From NCBI RefSeq assembly GCF_003674095.1, contig NZ_RDBF01000011.1, positions 62,001-126,000 on the forward strand: a DNA stretch of 64,000 nucleotides. The letters run 5' to 3'. Numbering within the stretch: the first letter of the stretch is position 1; the number at the start of each line of letters is the position of its first letter. Both the position numbers and the translations under genes were made by a program. The notes beneath the pieces are model-generated. The model was not told the DNA's origin. It worked only from the letters and a program-made list of their open reading frames with translations, and searched no databases. The stretch is from Aeromicrobium phragmitis (GTDB lineage: Bacteria; Actinomycetota; Actinomycetes; Propionibacteriales; Nocardioidaceae). Positions 35,532-45,950 of the stretch are shown here, in pieces.

Positions 35532-37711
35532 CCATCCCCTCCAGCTTCCAGGGACTGCCCTTCGATCCCGAGCGACCGCCCGCTCCGGACATCGACGCGT
35601 ACGCGCGAGCGACCGACGGCGCCGAGCCGTGGGCATCGCCCGAGGGCATCGACGTCAAGCGGCTCTACACGCCCGAGGACGTCGCGGGCCTCGATGCGCT
35701 CGACACCTACCCGGGCCTGACGCCGTTCCTGCGCGGCCCGTACCCGGCGATGTACACCACTCAGCCGTGGACGATCCGCCAGTACGCCGGATTCTCGACC
35801 GCCGAGGAGTCCAACGCGTTCTATCGCCGCAACCTGGCCGCCGGGCAGAAGGGCCTCTCGGTGGCGTTCGACCTCGCAACCCACCGCGGCTACGACTCCG
35901 ACAACCCCCGGGTGGTCGGCGACGTCGGCATGGCCGGCGTGGCGATCGACTCCATCTACGACACGCGCAAGCTGTTCGAGGGCATCCCGCTGGACCAGAT
36001 GAGCGTCTCGATGACGATGAACGGCGCCGTGCTGCCGGTCATGGCGCTCTACATCGTGGCGGCCGAGGAGCAGGGCGTGAAGCCCGAGCAGCTCGCCGGG
36101 ACCATCCAGAACGACATCCTCAAGGAGTTCATGGTCCGCAACACGTACATCTACCCGCCGGCGCCGTCGATGCGGATCATCTCCGACATCTTCGCGTACA
36201 CGGCGGCCAAGATGCCGCGGTTCAACTCCATCAGCATCTCCGGCTACCACATCCAGGAGGCCGGAGCGACGAACGACCTCGAGCTGGCCTACACGCTCGC
36301 GGACGGCGTCGAGTACATCCGCGCGGGCCTCGACGTCGGGCTCGACATCGACGCGTTCGCGCCGCGGCTGAGCTTCTTCTGGGCGATCGGCATGAACTTC
36401 TACATGGAGATCGCCAAGATGCGCGCCGCCCGTGCCCTGTGGGCGCGGCTCGTGCGGCAGTTCGGTCCCCAGAACCCCAAATCGCTCAGCCTGCGCACGC
36501 ACTCGCAGACGTCCGGCTGGAGCCTGACGGCGCAGGACGTCTTCAACAACGTCCAGCGCACGGCGATCGAGGCCATGGCGGCCACCCAGGGCCACACCCA
36601 GAGCCTGCACACCAACGCGCTCGACGAAGCGATCGCACTGCCGACCGACTTCAGCGCCCGCATCGCACGCAACACCCAGCTGTTGCTGCAGCAGGAGTCC
36701 GGCACGACGAACATCATCGACCCGTGGGGCGGCTCCTACTACGTCGAGCGCCTCACGCACGACCTCGCCACCCGCGCCTGGGCGCACATCGAGGAGGTCG
36801 AGGCGGCCGGCGGCATGGCCAAGGCGATCGAAGAGGGCATCCCGAAGATGCGCGTCGAGGAGGCGGCGGCCCGCACCCAGGCACGCATCGACTCCGGTCA
36901 GCAGGCGGTCATCGGCGTCAACACCTACCGGGTGCCCGACGACGAACCCGTCGAGGTGCTCAAGGTCGACAACAAGGCCGTGCTGCAGCAGCAGCTCGCC
37001 AAGCTCGAGCGGCTCCGCGCCGAGCGCAACGAGGACGACGTCCGCCGCACCCTCGAGGCGCTCACCAACAGCGCGGAGCGCGGCGCCGGCCGCGACGGCT
37101 CGCTCGACGGCAACCTCTTGGCACTGGCGGTGGACGCGGCTCGGGCGAAGGCCACGGTCGGCGAGATCAGCGACGCGCTCGAGAAGGTCTACGGGCGCCA
37201 CCAAGCCGTCATCCGTACGATTTCTGGTGTGTACCGCAGTGAGTCCGGCGGAACCGGCGACATCCAGCGCGTGATCGAGGCGACCGACGCCTTCGAGCAG
37301 GCCGAGGGCCGCCGCCCGCGCATCCTCGTGGCCAAGATGGGCCAGGACGGCCACGACCGCGGCCAGAAGGTCATCGTCACGGCGTTCGCCGACATGGGCT
37401 TCGACGTCGACGTGGGCCCGCTGTTCTCCACGCCCGAGGAGGTCGCCCAGCAGGCTGTCGACGCCGACGTGCACATCGTGGGCGTCTCCTCCTTGGCGGC
37501 CGGTCACCTCACGCTGCTGCCCGCGCTCAAGCAGGCCTTGGCGGAGCTCGGACGCGAGGACATCATGGTGGTCATCGGCGGCGTGATCCCGCCCGACGAC
37601 GTTCCGGCCCTCAAGGATATGGGCGCGGCCGAGGTGTTCCTGCCCGGAACGGTCATCGCCGACTCGGCGCTCACGCTGCTCGACAAGCTCCGTTCGCAGC
37701 TGCAGCACTGA
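35528..37711 (+). CDS. mutB: Methylmalonyl-CoA mutase large subunit
   Basis: A 727-residue catalytic subunit. The substrate barrel holds [31 protein letters not shown], and [15 protein letters not shown]. The C-terminal B12 domain has [13 protein letters not shown], in which the His ligates cobalt (DxHxxG). Length matches the family. ATG 35528 overlaps the mutA stop, and the stop overlaps the meaB start, so stoichiometry is kept by coupled translation. Confidence 0.97.
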   Translation: MTIPSSFQGLPFDPERPPAPDIDAYARATDGAEPWASPEGIDVKRLYTPEDVAGLDALDTYPGLTPFLRGPYPAMYTTQPWTIRQYAGFSTAEESNAFYRRNLAAGQKGLSVAFDLATHRGYDSDNPRVVGDVGMAGVAIDSIYDTRKLFEGIPLDQMSVSMTMNGAVLPVMALYIVAAEEQGVKPEQLAGTIQNDILKEFMVRNTYIYPPAPSMRIISDIFAYTAAKMPRFNSISISGYHIQEAGATNDLELAYTLADGVEYIRAGLDVGLDIDAFAPRLSFFWAIGMNFYMEIAKMRAARALWARLVRQFGPQNPKSLSLRTHSQTSGWSLTAQDVFNNVQRTAIEAMAATQGHTQSLHTNALDEAIALPTDFSARIARNTQLLLQQESGTTNIIDPWGGSYYVERLTHDLATRAWAHIEEVEAAGGMAKAIEEGIPKMRVEEAAARTQARIDSGQQAVIGVNTYRVPDDEPVEVLKVDNKAVLQQQLAKLERLRAERNEDDVRRTLEALTNSAERGAGRDGSLDGNLLALAVDAARAKATVGEISDALEKVYGRHQAVIRTISGVYRSESGGTGDIQRVIEATDAFEQAEGRRPRILVAKMGQDGHDRGQKVIVTAFADMGFDVDVGPLFSTPEEVAQQAVDADVHIVGVSSLAAGHLTLLPALKQALAELGREDIMVVIGGVIPPDDVPALKDMGAAEVFLPGTVIADSALTLLDKLRSQLQH

Positions 37712-38688
37712 TGGCAGCCGTCGACGTCGAGGCACTCGTCGAGGGGGTGCGTGCCGGACAGCGCGGCGCGGTGTCACGGGCGATCACGCTCGTGGAGTCG
37801 CGTCGCGCCGACCATCGTGCGGCCGCCCGCGAGCTGCTCACCGAACTGGCCCCGCACGCCGGCGGCGCGGTGCGGGTGGGGATCTCGGGCGTGCCCGGCG
37901 TCGGCAAGTCCACCTTCATCGAGGCGCTCGGCGGGTATCTGACCGGGCGCGATCAGCAGGTCGGCGTGCTCGCGGTCGATCCGTCCAGTGTGCGCACGGG
38001 CGGTTCGGTGTTGGGCGACAAGACCCGGATGGCCACGCTCTCAACCAATCGGAAGGCCTACATCCGCCCGTCGCCGAGCGCGGGCACCCTGGGCGGGGTG
38101 GCGCGGGCGACCAGCCAGGCCATGACGATTCTCGAGGCGGCCGGGTACGACGTCGTCCTCGTCGAGACCGTCGGTGTCGGCCAGTCCGAGATCACCGTGG
38201 CCGGAATGGTCGACACCTTCCTGTTCCTGACCCTCGCGCGCACGGGCGACCAGCTGCAGGGCATCAAGAAGGGCATCCTCGAGATCGCCGACGTCATCGC
38301 GGTCAATAAGGCCGACGGCGAGCGGGTCAAGGAGGCCGAGACCACCGCCCGTGACCTCGCCGGCGCCCTGCGGCTCGTCTACGCCGGGACGCAGGACTGG
38401 GTTCCGCCCGTGCTCACCTGCTCGGCCATCGAGGGAACCGGCATCGACACCGTCTGGAGCCGGATCATCCGGCACCGAGAGTTCATGGGCGCCCGAGGCG
38501 TCGCCGAGAAGCGCGCCCAGCAGCAGCTCGACTTCGTCTGGACCTTGGTGCGCGACGAGATCGATCAGCGGCTGCGCAGCGACGAGAAGGTCGCCGCAGT
38601 CCGCGCATCGCTGCGCGAGCGCGTTCTGGCCGGCGAGTTGCCCGCGGTGACGGCGGCCGACGAGATCCTTCGCGCCTACGACAGCTGA
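37711..38688 (+). CDS. meaB: MeaB-type GTPase of methylmalonyl-CoA mutase
   Basis: A 325-residue G3E GTPase that guards the mutase and gates adenosylcobalamin loading. Walker A GISGVPGVGKST is at 57-68, then VLAVDPSSVRTGGSVLGDKTRM and VNKAD for guanine recognition. ATG 37711 overlaps the mutB stop by one base. The 3' end overlaps the convergent MmcQ/YjbR gene by 13 bases. Confidence 0.95.
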   Translation: MAAVDVEALVEGVRAGQRGAVSRAITLVESRRADHRAAARELLTELAPHAGGAVRVGISGVPGVGKSTFIEALGGYLTGRDQQVGVLAVDPSSVRTGGSVLGDKTRMATLSTNRKAYIRPSPSAGTLGGVARATSQAMTILEAAGYDVVLVETVGVGQSEITVAGMVDTFLFLTLARTGDQLQGIKKGILEIADVIAVNKADGERVKEAETTARDLAGALRLVYAGTQDWVPPVLTCSAIEGTGIDTVWSRIIRHREFMGARGVAEKRAQQQLDFVWTLVRDEIDQRLRSDEKVAAVRASLRERVLAGELPAVTAADEILRAYDS

Positions 38689-38996
38689 GGACTCCGGGCG
38701 CGCCATGCGTCTTCGATGACCTCGGCCAGCTCGTCCACGCCGATCCGATCGAGTCGGACCAGGACGCTCGCGTGACCCGCGTAGTGATCGATCGTGAAGA
38801 ACACGTCGGGATCGCTCGCCAGTAACGCCTCGCGCTCGCCCAGATCGCTGCACCAGGCCACCAGGGCGTCGGGCTTTTCACGGAATCGCAGGAAGATCTT
38901 CTTCGCGACGTAGAACGCCGGAGTGCCGTACGCCGTCCGCTCTTGGACGCCCGGCAGCGCCAGCGCCAGGCGCCGCACGTCCGCCTCGGTAGCCAT
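38676..38996 (-). CDS. MmcQ/YjbR-family protein
   Basis: A 106-residue protein of the MmcQ/YjbR (double-wing DNA-binding-like) family: RRLALALPGVQERTAYGTPAFYV, KIFLRFREKPDALVAWCSDLGERE, and FFTIDHYAGHASVLVRLDRI. ATG 38996 gives the usual start MATEADVRRLAL; ATG 39008 in the same frame is possible. Function unknown; often found as single-gene units. Confidence 0.85.
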   Translation of the reverse strand: MATEADVRRLALALPGVQERTAYGTPAFYVAKKIFLRFREKPDALVAWCSDLGEREALLASDPDVFFTIDHYAGHASVLVRLDRIGVDELAEVIEDAWRARSPQLS

Positions 38997-39053
38997 GCGC
39001 TTCAGCATGCCAACGCGGGCTCCCGGGGGAAAGAGGACGAGGGAAATTCACGG

Positions 39054-39108
39054 TTGACACCGTTCCCAATCATGGGTCAGGCTAGACACGTTGGGAGCGT
39101 TCCCAACG
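39054..39108 (+). promoter_or_regulatory. Promoter with two LacI-type operators before the deglycase operon
   Basis: The -35 box TTGACA (39054-39059) and a weak -10 box CAGGCT (39078-39083) are 18 bases apart. The main operator CGTTGGGAGCGTTCCCAACG (39089-39108) is a perfect-armed palindrome that covers the expected start of transcription. The -35 box itself is part of a degenerate second copy, TTGACACCGTTCCCAA (39054-39069), with 13 of 16 bases matching TTGGGAGCGTTCCCAA. The same 16-base -35/operator string is at 45951. Confidence 0.8.
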
Positions 39109-39145
39109 CGTTCCACCTCGACGAAGAGAAGGCAGTCACGGTTTC

Positions 39146-40165
39146 ATGAGCGACCTCATTGCGGTTCCCGACGATTTCGAGGCCTGCGTGCAGCACGCCC
39201 TTGATCAGGACGACATCGCACGGACGGTGGTGAACAAGGCACTCGACAAGGGGCTCGAGCGGGTCTACCTCGTCGGCTGCGGCGGCTCGCATTTCGGGAC
39301 CTATCCGGCCTTCGATCTCCTCGATCGCTACGCCTCCGGGCTGACGACGCAGCGACTCACGAGTGCGGAGCTGACCTCGCGCACGCCGGCCGGCCTGGAC
39401 GAGCACGCCCTCGTCGTCGCTGCCTCGCACTCGGGAAACACGCCGGAGACGGTGGCGGCCGCCGAGTTCGCGAAGGCCAAGGGTGCGACCGTCGCGTCGA
39501 TCTCGCGTCAGGGGGAGAACGGACTGTCGCGCGTCGGCGACGTCCATCTGGATTACCCGGACACGATCTCGATCACGGAGCCCAAGCTCGTGCACAACGA
39601 GCAGATCGCTGTGGCGCTGCTCGAGGCGTTCGGTGCCGAGGACCGAGCGGCGACGCTCCGCGCGAGCCTGCCGGCGCTGCCGGCGGCGCTGCGGGCCGTC
39701 AAGGACGAGGTTGCCGATGCCGGCGAGCGCATCGCCGACGTTCTGGCCGACGCTCCGCTCAGCTACATCGTCGGCGGCGGTCCCGCGTACGGCATGGCCA
39801 AGATGATGGCCTGGTGCTATTTCCAGGAGATGCAGTGGATGAACTCCGCTGCGATCAACGGCGGCGACTTCTTCCACGGGCCGTTCGAGATGATCCTCGA
39901 GGACACGCCGCTGGTCGTGCTTCTCGCCGAAGACGCTAGCCGGGGCCTCGGTGAGCGCGTGGTGTCGTTCGGCGAGCGCTACACCTCGCGCCTCGGGGTC
40001 GTGGACACGGCGTCCTTCAGCCTGCCTGGGATCTCGGCCGAGGCACGCGGTGACCTGAGCGTGCTGGCCCTGATGAGCGCCGAGCGCCGCGTGCTCGATC
40101 ATGTCGCCGCTCGCCGCGGCCACGACACGTCCGTTCGTCGCTACATGTACAAGGTGCAGTACTGA
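39146..40165 (+). CDS. SIS-domain sugar isomerase, FrlB-like (fructoselysine-6-P deglycase type)
   Basis: A 339-residue protein with two SIS domains. GCGGSHFG (44-51) and ASHSGNTPE (93-101) bind the sugar phosphate. The second half (INGGDFFHGPFEMILEDTPLVVLLAED, and the end DTSVRRYMYKVQY) follows E. coli FrlB (EFRHGPLEI, and C-terminal DERRYYGGLVEY), which splits 6-phospho-Amadori compounds into glucose 6-phosphate and an amine. It is the first gene of a four-gene operon behind LacI-type operators. The true amine partner is unknown. Confidence 0.85.
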   Translation: MSDLIAVPDDFEACVQHALDQDDIARTVVNKALDKGLERVYLVGCGGSHFGTYPAFDLLDRYASGLTTQRLTSAELTSRTPAGLDEHALVVAASHSGNTPETVAAAEFAKAKGATVASISRQGENGLSRVGDVHLDYPDTISITEPKLVHNEQIAVALLEAFGAEDRAATLRASLPALPAALRAVKDEVADAGERIADVLADAPLSYIVGGGPAYGMAKMMAWCYFQEMQWMNSAAINGGDFFHGPFEMILEDTPLVVLLAEDASRGLGERVVSFGERYTSRLGVVDTASFSLPGISAEARGDLSVLALMSAERRVLDHVAARRGHDTSVRRYMYKVQY

Positions 40166-41004
40166 TGAAGATCCTCGGTGCCGGCGACAACGTCGTCGAC
40201 CGATACCGACGCCTGGGGCTGTTGTTCCCGGGGGGCAACGCCGTCAACGTCGCCGTCTTCGCCTCCCGGTTGGGCGCCCGCGCCGCCTACATGGGGGTGC
40301 TCGGTGACGACGCGGCAGGGCGGCACGTCCTGGCGGCCCTGCGCGCGGAAGGCGTCGACACCACCTGGGTGACGACGGCGCACGGCCACAACGCTTACGC
40401 CGATGTCGACATCGTGGGCACCGACCGCGTGTTCCTCGGCTCGGACCGATCGGTACAGCCGTTCGATCCGACCCCCGCGCAGCTCGACGCCATGGCGGAG
40501 TTCGACGCCGTGCATTCGGGTTACGCCGGTTCACTGTGGCCGTACGTCGCCCAGATGGCCGGACGCACCAAGGTGTCGTTCGACTTCGGCAGCCGCTTCG
40601 ATGTCGACGCGGTACTTCCCGACCTCCAGTACCTGTACCTGGCAGCGTTCTCAGCCAGCCACCTGAGCGCCGAGGGGGCTGAGGCGCTCGTTGCTCGCGC
40701 GCTGGATGCGGGGGCGACGTACGTCGTGGCCACCCGAGGGGGAGAGGGTGCTTACGTCGGCACCCCCGGCGGCATCCTCTTCCAGGACGCTGAGTACGTG
40801 ACGGTACGCGATACTCTCGGCGCCGGTGACGCGTTCATCGCCTCGGTCCTCGTCGGGTTGCTCAGTAACCGCGACGTGCGCGCGACCTGTGCTGCGGCGA
40901 GTGCCCACGCCGCACAGGTCTGCCTCGAGCATGGGGCCTTCGGGCACCCGCTCCCGCATTCGCCGTCCGATCCCGCCAGCGATTCGAAAGTAGTCAGTTC
41001 ATGA
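40165..41004 (+). CDS. PfkB-family sugar kinase, FrlD-like
   Basis: A 279-residue kinase. GDNVVDRY at the start and FPGGNAVNVAV (21-31) match fructoselysine 6-kinase FrlD (GDNCVDIY, SGGNAVNVAV); the catalytic Asp222 is in DTLGAGDAF. It should phosphorylate position 6 of an Amadori-type ketose for the deglycase encoded just upstream (one-base overlap). The stop overlaps the next ATG. Other ketose substrates are possible but the pairing with an FrlB-like enzyme is specific to this pathway. Confidence 0.85.
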   Translation: MKILGAGDNVVDRYRRLGLLFPGGNAVNVAVFASRLGARAAYMGVLGDDAAGRHVLAALRAEGVDTTWVTTAHGHNAYADVDIVGTDRVFLGSDRSVQPFDPTPAQLDAMAEFDAVHSGYAGSLWPYVAQMAGRTKVSFDFGSRFDVDAVLPDLQYLYLAAFSASHLSAEGAEALVARALDAGATYVVATRGGEGAYVGTPGGILFQDAEYVTVRDTLGAGDAFIASVLVGLLSNRDVRATCAAASAHAAQVCLEHGAFGHPLPHSPSDPASDSKVVSS

Positions 41005-43064
41005 GTCTTCGCCTCGGCGTCGACACCGGTGGCACCTTCACCGATGTCGTCGCATTCGACGACACCACGGGCCGCGTCCACGTCCGCAAGGTGTCCAGCA
41101 CACCGGACGACCCCGGCCGCGCCATTCTTCGCGGCGTCTCGGAGATCCTGGACCAGATCGGCGGGCGCACGATCCAAGAGATCTCCTACTTCGCTCACGG
41201 CACGACCGTCGGTACCAATGCGTTGCTCACGGGCAACGGTGTGTCGACGGGGTTGATCACCACGCGCGGGTTCCGCGATCTGCTCGAGCTCGGCCGGGGG
41301 CGGCGCCCTGCGATGTACGACCCGCAGGCCGACAAGCCTGCGCCGCTCGTCTCGCGGCACGCCCGCACCGAGGTCACCGAGCGGGTCCGGCATACCGGTC
41401 GAATCGAGACACCGCTCGACGAATCCGAGGTTCGCGCTGCGGTCCGTGAGCTGCGCGCGCAGGGCGTCGAAGCCGTTGCCGTCTGCTTGCTCTACAGCTA
41501 CGTCGACGCGACGCACGAGCAGCGCATCGCCGAGATCCTGCGCGAAGAGTTCCCCGAGGCGTACGTCTCCTTATCCAGTGAGGTTCTGCCGGAGTTCCGT
41601 GAGTATGAGCGGCTCTCGACAGTAGTGACGAACGCCTTCGTCGGTCCGGTCGTGTACCGGTACCTGGCGGCGCTGCGTGAGAATCTCGCCGCCCAAGGTC
41701 TGCGGGCGGTGCCGCACGTCACCCAGAGCAACGGCGGGGTCATCCCCTTCGCGACCGCCGAGGCCATGCCGGTCCGGCTCGTCCTCTCAGGGCCGAGCAC
41801 CGGCGTGGTCGGGGCCGCACAGATCTGCTCTGCTGCGGGATTCGGCGACATCATCACGTTCGACATGGGCGGCACCTCCTCGGACATCTCGCTCGTTCAG
41901 GACGGACAGCCCAAGGTCACGTCGGGCATGGAGCTCGACGGTCGACCGATCCGCTCGCCCATGCTCGACATCCACACCGTCGGCGCCGGCGGCGGCTCGC
42001 TCGGCTGGATCGATTCCGGCGGCCACCTCCGGGTCGGTCCGCAGAGCGCGGGCGCCTTCCCGGGGCCTGCCTGTTACGGCAACGGTGACGAGGCCGCGGT
42101 CACCGACGCCAACGTGGTGCTCCGGATGCTCAACCCCGAGTACCTGCTCAACGGCCAGATGAAGATCGACCGAGACGCCTCCGTGCGAGCCGTACAGCGA
42201 CTCGCCGAGCCGCTCGGGCTCTCGGTCGAGGAGACCGCTCTCGGCATCCTGCGTGTCGTGACCGCCAACATGGCACGCGCTATTCGCGTGGTGTCGGTGC
42301 AGCGCGGCTACGACCCGCGCGACTACGCGCTCGTGCCCTTCGGCGGGGCAGGGCCACTCCACGCCTCTCGGCTCGCCCGCGAGCTCGGAATGCGCCGGGT
42401 CGTCGTTCCTGAGGTGCCGGGTGCACAGTCGGCGATGGGCCTCTTGATGACCGACGTCAAAACCGACTTCATGCGCACCCAGATCACGCCGGTCGCCGCG
42501 ACCTCGGTGACCACCCTCGACGAGGTCTTCTCGAGCTTGGCGGAGCGCGCCGTCGACTGGTTCGAGGACGAGGGCGTTGCGGCCGACGGGCGCAAGCTCG
42601 TCCGCCGACTGGAGCTGCGGTACGCCGGGCAGAACTTCGAGCTTCCGGTCGAGGTTCCCGAGGGCCACGAGTTCGCTCGGGACGGCGTCGACGCCGTCGT
42701 CGACGCCTTCCACGACGCCCACGAGCGGGTGTACGGCTACCGCTCGCCGGAGGCTGCCGTGGAAGCCGTCACCTTCCGGGTCGAGGCGCACGGGGTGGCC
42801 CCTCGCGTCGAACTGACCCGGAGCCCGGCGGCCACCTCGCACGTGTCGGAGGCGGTGATCGGGACGCGCGAGACGTGCTTCGACCCGCACAGCGGCTACC
42901 AGGCGGTCGACGTGTACGACCGCGCCCTCCTCGGACCCGGCCATCGGATCGCCGGACCGGCGATCGTGGAGCAGATGGACACCACGACCGTGCTGCTGCC
43001 CGGCGACGTCCTGGTGGTCGACGAGCTGCGCAACCTCGTGATCGAGATCGGAGAACAAGCATGA
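41001..43064 (+). CDS. Hydantoinase/oxoprolinase subunit A (HyuA family)
   Basis: A 687-residue ASKHA-fold ATPase subunit. The phosphate-binding GVDTGGTFTDVVAF is at 6-19; later FAHGTTVGTNALL, ITFDMGGTSSDISLV and LVPFGGAGPLHA are classic HyuA segments. Members open cyclic amides such as 5-oxoproline or N-methylhydantoin using ATP, or act in acetone carboxylases, with HyuB. It is translationally coupled to the FrlD-like kinase and HyuB, which ties lactam or hydantoin opening to Amadori degradation. This gene is not part of the known frl operons. Confidence 0.88.
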   Translation: MSLRLGVDTGGTFTDVVAFDDTTGRVHVRKVSSTPDDPGRAILRGVSEILDQIGGRTIQEISYFAHGTTVGTNALLTGNGVSTGLITTRGFRDLLELGRGRRPAMYDPQADKPAPLVSRHARTEVTERVRHTGRIETPLDESEVRAAVRELRAQGVEAVAVCLLYSYVDATHEQRIAEILREEFPEAYVSLSSEVLPEFREYERLSTVVTNAFVGPVVYRYLAALRENLAAQGLRAVPHVTQSNGGVIPFATAEAMPVRLVLSGPSTGVVGAAQICSAAGFGDIITFDMGGTSSDISLVQDGQPKVTSGMELDGRPIRSPMLDIHTVGAGGGSLGWIDSGGHLRVGPQSAGAFPGPACYGNGDEAAVTDANVVLRMLNPEYLLNGQMKIDRDASVRAVQRLAEPLGLSVEETALGILRVVTANMARAIRVVSVQRGYDPRDYALVPFGGAGPLHASRLARELGMRRVVVPEVPGAQSAMGLLMTDVKTDFMRTQITPVAATSVTTLDEVFSSLAERAVDWFEDEGVAADGRKLVRRLELRYAGQNFELPVEVPEGHEFARDGVDAVVDAFHDAHERVYGYRSPEAAVEAVTFRVEAHGVAPRVELTRSPAATSHVSEAVIGTRETCFDPHSGYQAVDVYDRALLGPGHRIAGPAIVEQMDTTTVLLPGDVLVVDELRNLVIEIGEQA

Positions 43065-44725
43065 CGACGGCGGACAGGATCGGCGAGAACGTCCTCGACC
43101 CGGTGATGGTGGAGGTGGTCGGCTCCGCCTTGTCGACCATCGTGGAGGAGATGAGCGAGACGCTCGTCAAAGCCGCCTTCTCGCCGAACATCAAGGAGCG
43201 CCGCGACTGCACGGCGAGCCTGTTCGACGCGGCGGGCAACGCGATCGCCCAGGATGAGGGCGGGTCACCCCTGCACCTGGGCTCGCTCATGGGCATCGTC
43301 GCCGCCATCCGCGAGCGGTTCGATGACTCCGACATTCGGCCCGGTGACGTCTTCATCGGCAACGATCCGTACACCGGCGGCGGGTCCCACCTGCCCGATA
43401 TCGTGCTCGCCACGCCGATCTTCGTCGACGGCCGGGTGTCCGCGTGGGCCGCGGCTCTCGCGCATCACGCCGACTTCGGCGACCGGGGACACGCGCACAT
43501 CTATCAGGAGGCCATCCGGATTCCGCCGGTGCACCTGGTGCGCGAGGGGGAGACGCAGGAGGAACTGCTCGCGTTGATCCTGTTGAACTGCCAGATTCCC
43601 GAGGAGCGGATGGCCGACCTGCGAGCGCAGGAGGCCGCGTTGCGAGTCGCGTCGACCCGCTACCTCGAGCTCTGCGAACGCTACGGTGCGCCGGCCATCG
43701 AGGCGGTGGGCAACGAACTGCTCGATTACACCGAACGTCGCACGCGCGCGGCCATCGCCGAGTTCCCCGACGGTGAGTACGAGTTCGAGGACCTCTTCGA
43801 CTGCCCGGAGCTCGACGAAGAGCTGACGCTGCGGGTTCGTATCGTCGTGCGCGGTGACGAGCTGTTGTTCGACTTCGCCGGCAACCCGTCGCAGGTCCGG
43901 GCCAGCGTCAACGTCGTGTGGACGGGTCTCTACGCGGCGGTGTACTACACGGTGAAGACCCTCATCGATCCGGACATCGCCCCGAACGCCGGGTTGTACC
44001 GGCCGATCACCATCGAGGCGCCGAAGGCGTCGATCGTCAACTGTGAAGCTCCCGCCGCCGTCAACGGCCGCAGTGAGACGTGCCAGCGCATCGTCGACCT
44101 GATTCAGGGGGCGCTCGCACCGGCCGTTCCCGATCGCGTCACCGCTGCCGCGAACGGGGCCAACACGGGAGTCCACTTCTCCGGCCACGACCCGGAGCGC
44201 GGGCGCGACTTCGTCTACCTCGAGACCATCGGAGGCGGCAGCGGCGCTCGCTTCAACAAGGACGGGCTCGACGGTGTCCAGGTCCACATGACCAACACCT
44301 CCAACCTGCCGGTCGAGAGCCTCGAGGCCGAGTACCCGCTGATGGTCGAGGCATATGAACTTCTCGACGACTCCGGCGGCATGGGCGAACATCGCGGAGG
44401 TCTCGGTATCCGGCGCAAGATTCGCGTCGAGGCGCCAGACGTCCACTTCTGGCTGGACACGAGTCGGCAGAAGTCGCGACCGTGGGGCCTCTTCGGCGGG
44501 GGACCGGCGGACTCGGCCCGGTGTGAGCTCAGCGAGGACGCCCGCCCCATCGATCACGGCTACACCGTGCTCCAGCCGGGTCAGACCGCATCGATCGAGA
44601 CTGCCGGGGGTGGTGGCTACGGAGATCCGGCCGAACGTCCGGTCGATGCGGTTCAGCAGGACGCGCGCGAGGGCAAGATCTCGCAGAACACCGTGGAGGA
44701 GTACCAGCGGCGCCGCAGGGTATGA
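43061..44725 (+). CDS. Hydantoinase/oxoprolinase subunit B (HyuB family)
   Basis: A 554-residue partner of the preceding HyuA. Typical segments: DPVMVEVVGSALSTIVEEM, SPNIKERRDCTASLFDAAGN, GGGSHLPDIVLATPIF, ASLNV-like RASVNVVWTGLYAAVYY and the closing GGGGYGDPAERP. ATG 43061 overlaps the hyuA stop. It ends the operon, six bases from the convergent lacI-type gene. The exact ring substrate cannot be deduced. Confidence 0.88.
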   Translation: MTTADRIGENVLDPVMVEVVGSALSTIVEEMSETLVKAAFSPNIKERRDCTASLFDAAGNAIAQDEGGSPLHLGSLMGIVAAIRERFDDSDIRPGDVFIGNDPYTGGGSHLPDIVLATPIFVDGRVSAWAAALAHHADFGDRGHAHIYQEAIRIPPVHLVREGETQEELLALILLNCQIPEERMADLRAQEAALRVASTRYLELCERYGAPAIEAVGNELLDYTERRTRAAIAEFPDGEYEFEDLFDCPELDEELTLRVRIVVRGDELLFDFAGNPSQVRASVNVVWTGLYAAVYYTVKTLIDPDIAPNAGLYRPITIEAPKASIVNCEAPAAVNGRSETCQRIVDLIQGALAPAVPDRVTAAANGANTGVHFSGHDPERGRDFVYLETIGGGSGARFNKDGLDGVQVHMTNTSNLPVESLEAEYPLMVEAYELLDDSGGMGEHRGGLGIRRKIRVEAPDVHFWLDTSRQKSRPWGLFGGGPADSARCELSEDARPIDHGYTVLQPGQTASIETAGGGGYGDPAERPVDAVQQDAREGKISQNTVEEYQRRRRV

Positions 44726-44731
44726 GCTGAG

Positions 44732-45808
44732 TCAGCGGGGCGGAGCTGTCGACTCGCGGGGGATGAGGTGAGCTGGGAGGCGAAGGTCGCGCTCGTCGGG
44801 ATCGATGTCGCGCAGCTGCGCCAGCAGCCGTGTCGCCGCCGCTGATCCCAGCTCATGACGCGGCTGGTCGATGACGGTGATGGATGGCCGCACCAGGGTG
44901 GTCCATTCTTGGTCGTCGAAGCCGATGAAGGAGATGTCGTCGGGGACGGCGACCTGGTGGTCGGCCACCGCGTTGTAGGCGCCGAGCGTCACGATGGCGT
45001 CCGTGCAGTACAGAGCCGTGAAACCGAGGCCAGCGTCCAACGCGGCGCTGACCGCCGCCCGGGCGGAGCCCGCGTCGTAGTCCGACTCGAGCACCAGGTC
45101 CTGATCGAGCTCGACCCCGTGGTCGTCCAGGGCCTGGACGTAGCCGAGCAGCCGCTGCGTGGAGGGGCGGAGGCTCGAGATCTCGGCATCTGGCGGAAGC
45201 TCGCGGAGGTCGGTGAGTCGATCGGGCGCTTCGGTGACGATGGCGATGCGCCGGTGCCCCAGTTCGATGAGGTACTCCGTGGCGAGTCGGGATGCTCCGA
45301 CGTGGTCCACCGAGACGAGGGGGAGGTCGGCGAGGGCGGGCATCCGGCGGTCCAGCAGGACGACGGGTGTCCCGTCCTCGACGAGGCGGGTGATGGCCTC
45401 GGGGGCGTCTTGGAAGACGGGGGCCACCACGAAGCCGTCTGCCCGCTTTTCCGCCAACAGCTCCAGGGACCGAGCCTCGACATCGGCGTCGTTGTCGGTA
45501 TTGCTGACGATGACCTCGAAGCCCGCCGACCGGGCCGCGTCGGTCAGACCCCGCAACGTCGCCGAGAAGAACGCGTTCGCCACGTCGGGGATCACCGCCG
45601 CGATGGTGTGGCTGCTGCCCGAGACCATGGCACGCGCCAGCGCATTGGGTCGGTACCCGAGCCGTTGCGCCGCCTCCGTGACCCGTCGCTGGGTCGCGGG
45701 ACTCGCCGATCCCCGTCCGGAGAGCACCCGGGCCGCGGACGATTTCGAGACTCCGGCTTCGCGGGCCACATCGATCACGGTCACGGACTGATTGCGTCGG
45801 GACACCAC
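44732..45808 (-). CDS. LacI-family transcriptional regulator
   Basis: A 358-residue repressor. Residues 8-30 (TVIDVAREAGVSKSSAARVLSG) are the LacI helix-turn-helix and hinge (RPNALARAMVSG); the rest is a periplasmic-binding-protein-like sensor (IAAVIPDVANAFFSATLRGL, VLLDRRMP, SFIGFDDQEWTTLVRPSITV). GTG 45808 or GTG 45805 may start it; the latter has AGAAGG at seven bases. It lies between the two operons that carry matching operators, so it is the best candidate for their repressor. The inducer is probably an Amadori compound or its phosphate. Confidence 0.92.
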   Translation of the reverse strand: MVSRRNQSVTVIDVAREAGVSKSSAARVLSGRGSASPATQRRVTEAAQRLGYRPNALARAMVSGSSHTIAAVIPDVANAFFSATLRGLTDAARSAGFEVIVSNTDNDADVEARSLELLAEKRADGFVVAPVFQDAPEAITRLVEDGTPVVLLDRRMPALADLPLVSVDHVGASRLATEYLIELGHRRIAIVTEAPDRLTDLRELPPDAEISSLRPSTQRLLGYVQALDDHGVELDQDLVLESDYDAGSARAAVSAALDAGLGFTALYCTDAIVTLGAYNAVADHQVAVPDDISFIGFDDQEWTTLVRPSITVIDQPRHELGSAAATRLLAQLRDIDPDERDLRLPAHLIPRESTAPPR

Positions 45809-45950
45809 TAGGCCTTCTCACTTTCAGCGGGAACCGGTTGTCCGGTCGTCCGCATCTTAGACAAGCGGAGCGACGAGCCCCGGAAACTGGGCCGCGCACC
45901 TCGGGGAAAATGACACGAGCGTGACGTGTGACGAAGGGTACACAAACCCA

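Noticed and set aside
38676-39008. MmcQ/YjbR protein as the regulator of the deglycase operon
   Set aside because: It is oriented away, has no link to LacI-type palindromes, and a dedicated LacI gene lies in the locus.
41001-44725. HyuA/HyuB as acetone carboxylase subunits
   Set aside because: There is no third (gamma) subunit gene, and the pair is inside a sugar-amine operon; an oxoprolinase or hydantoinase role fits better.
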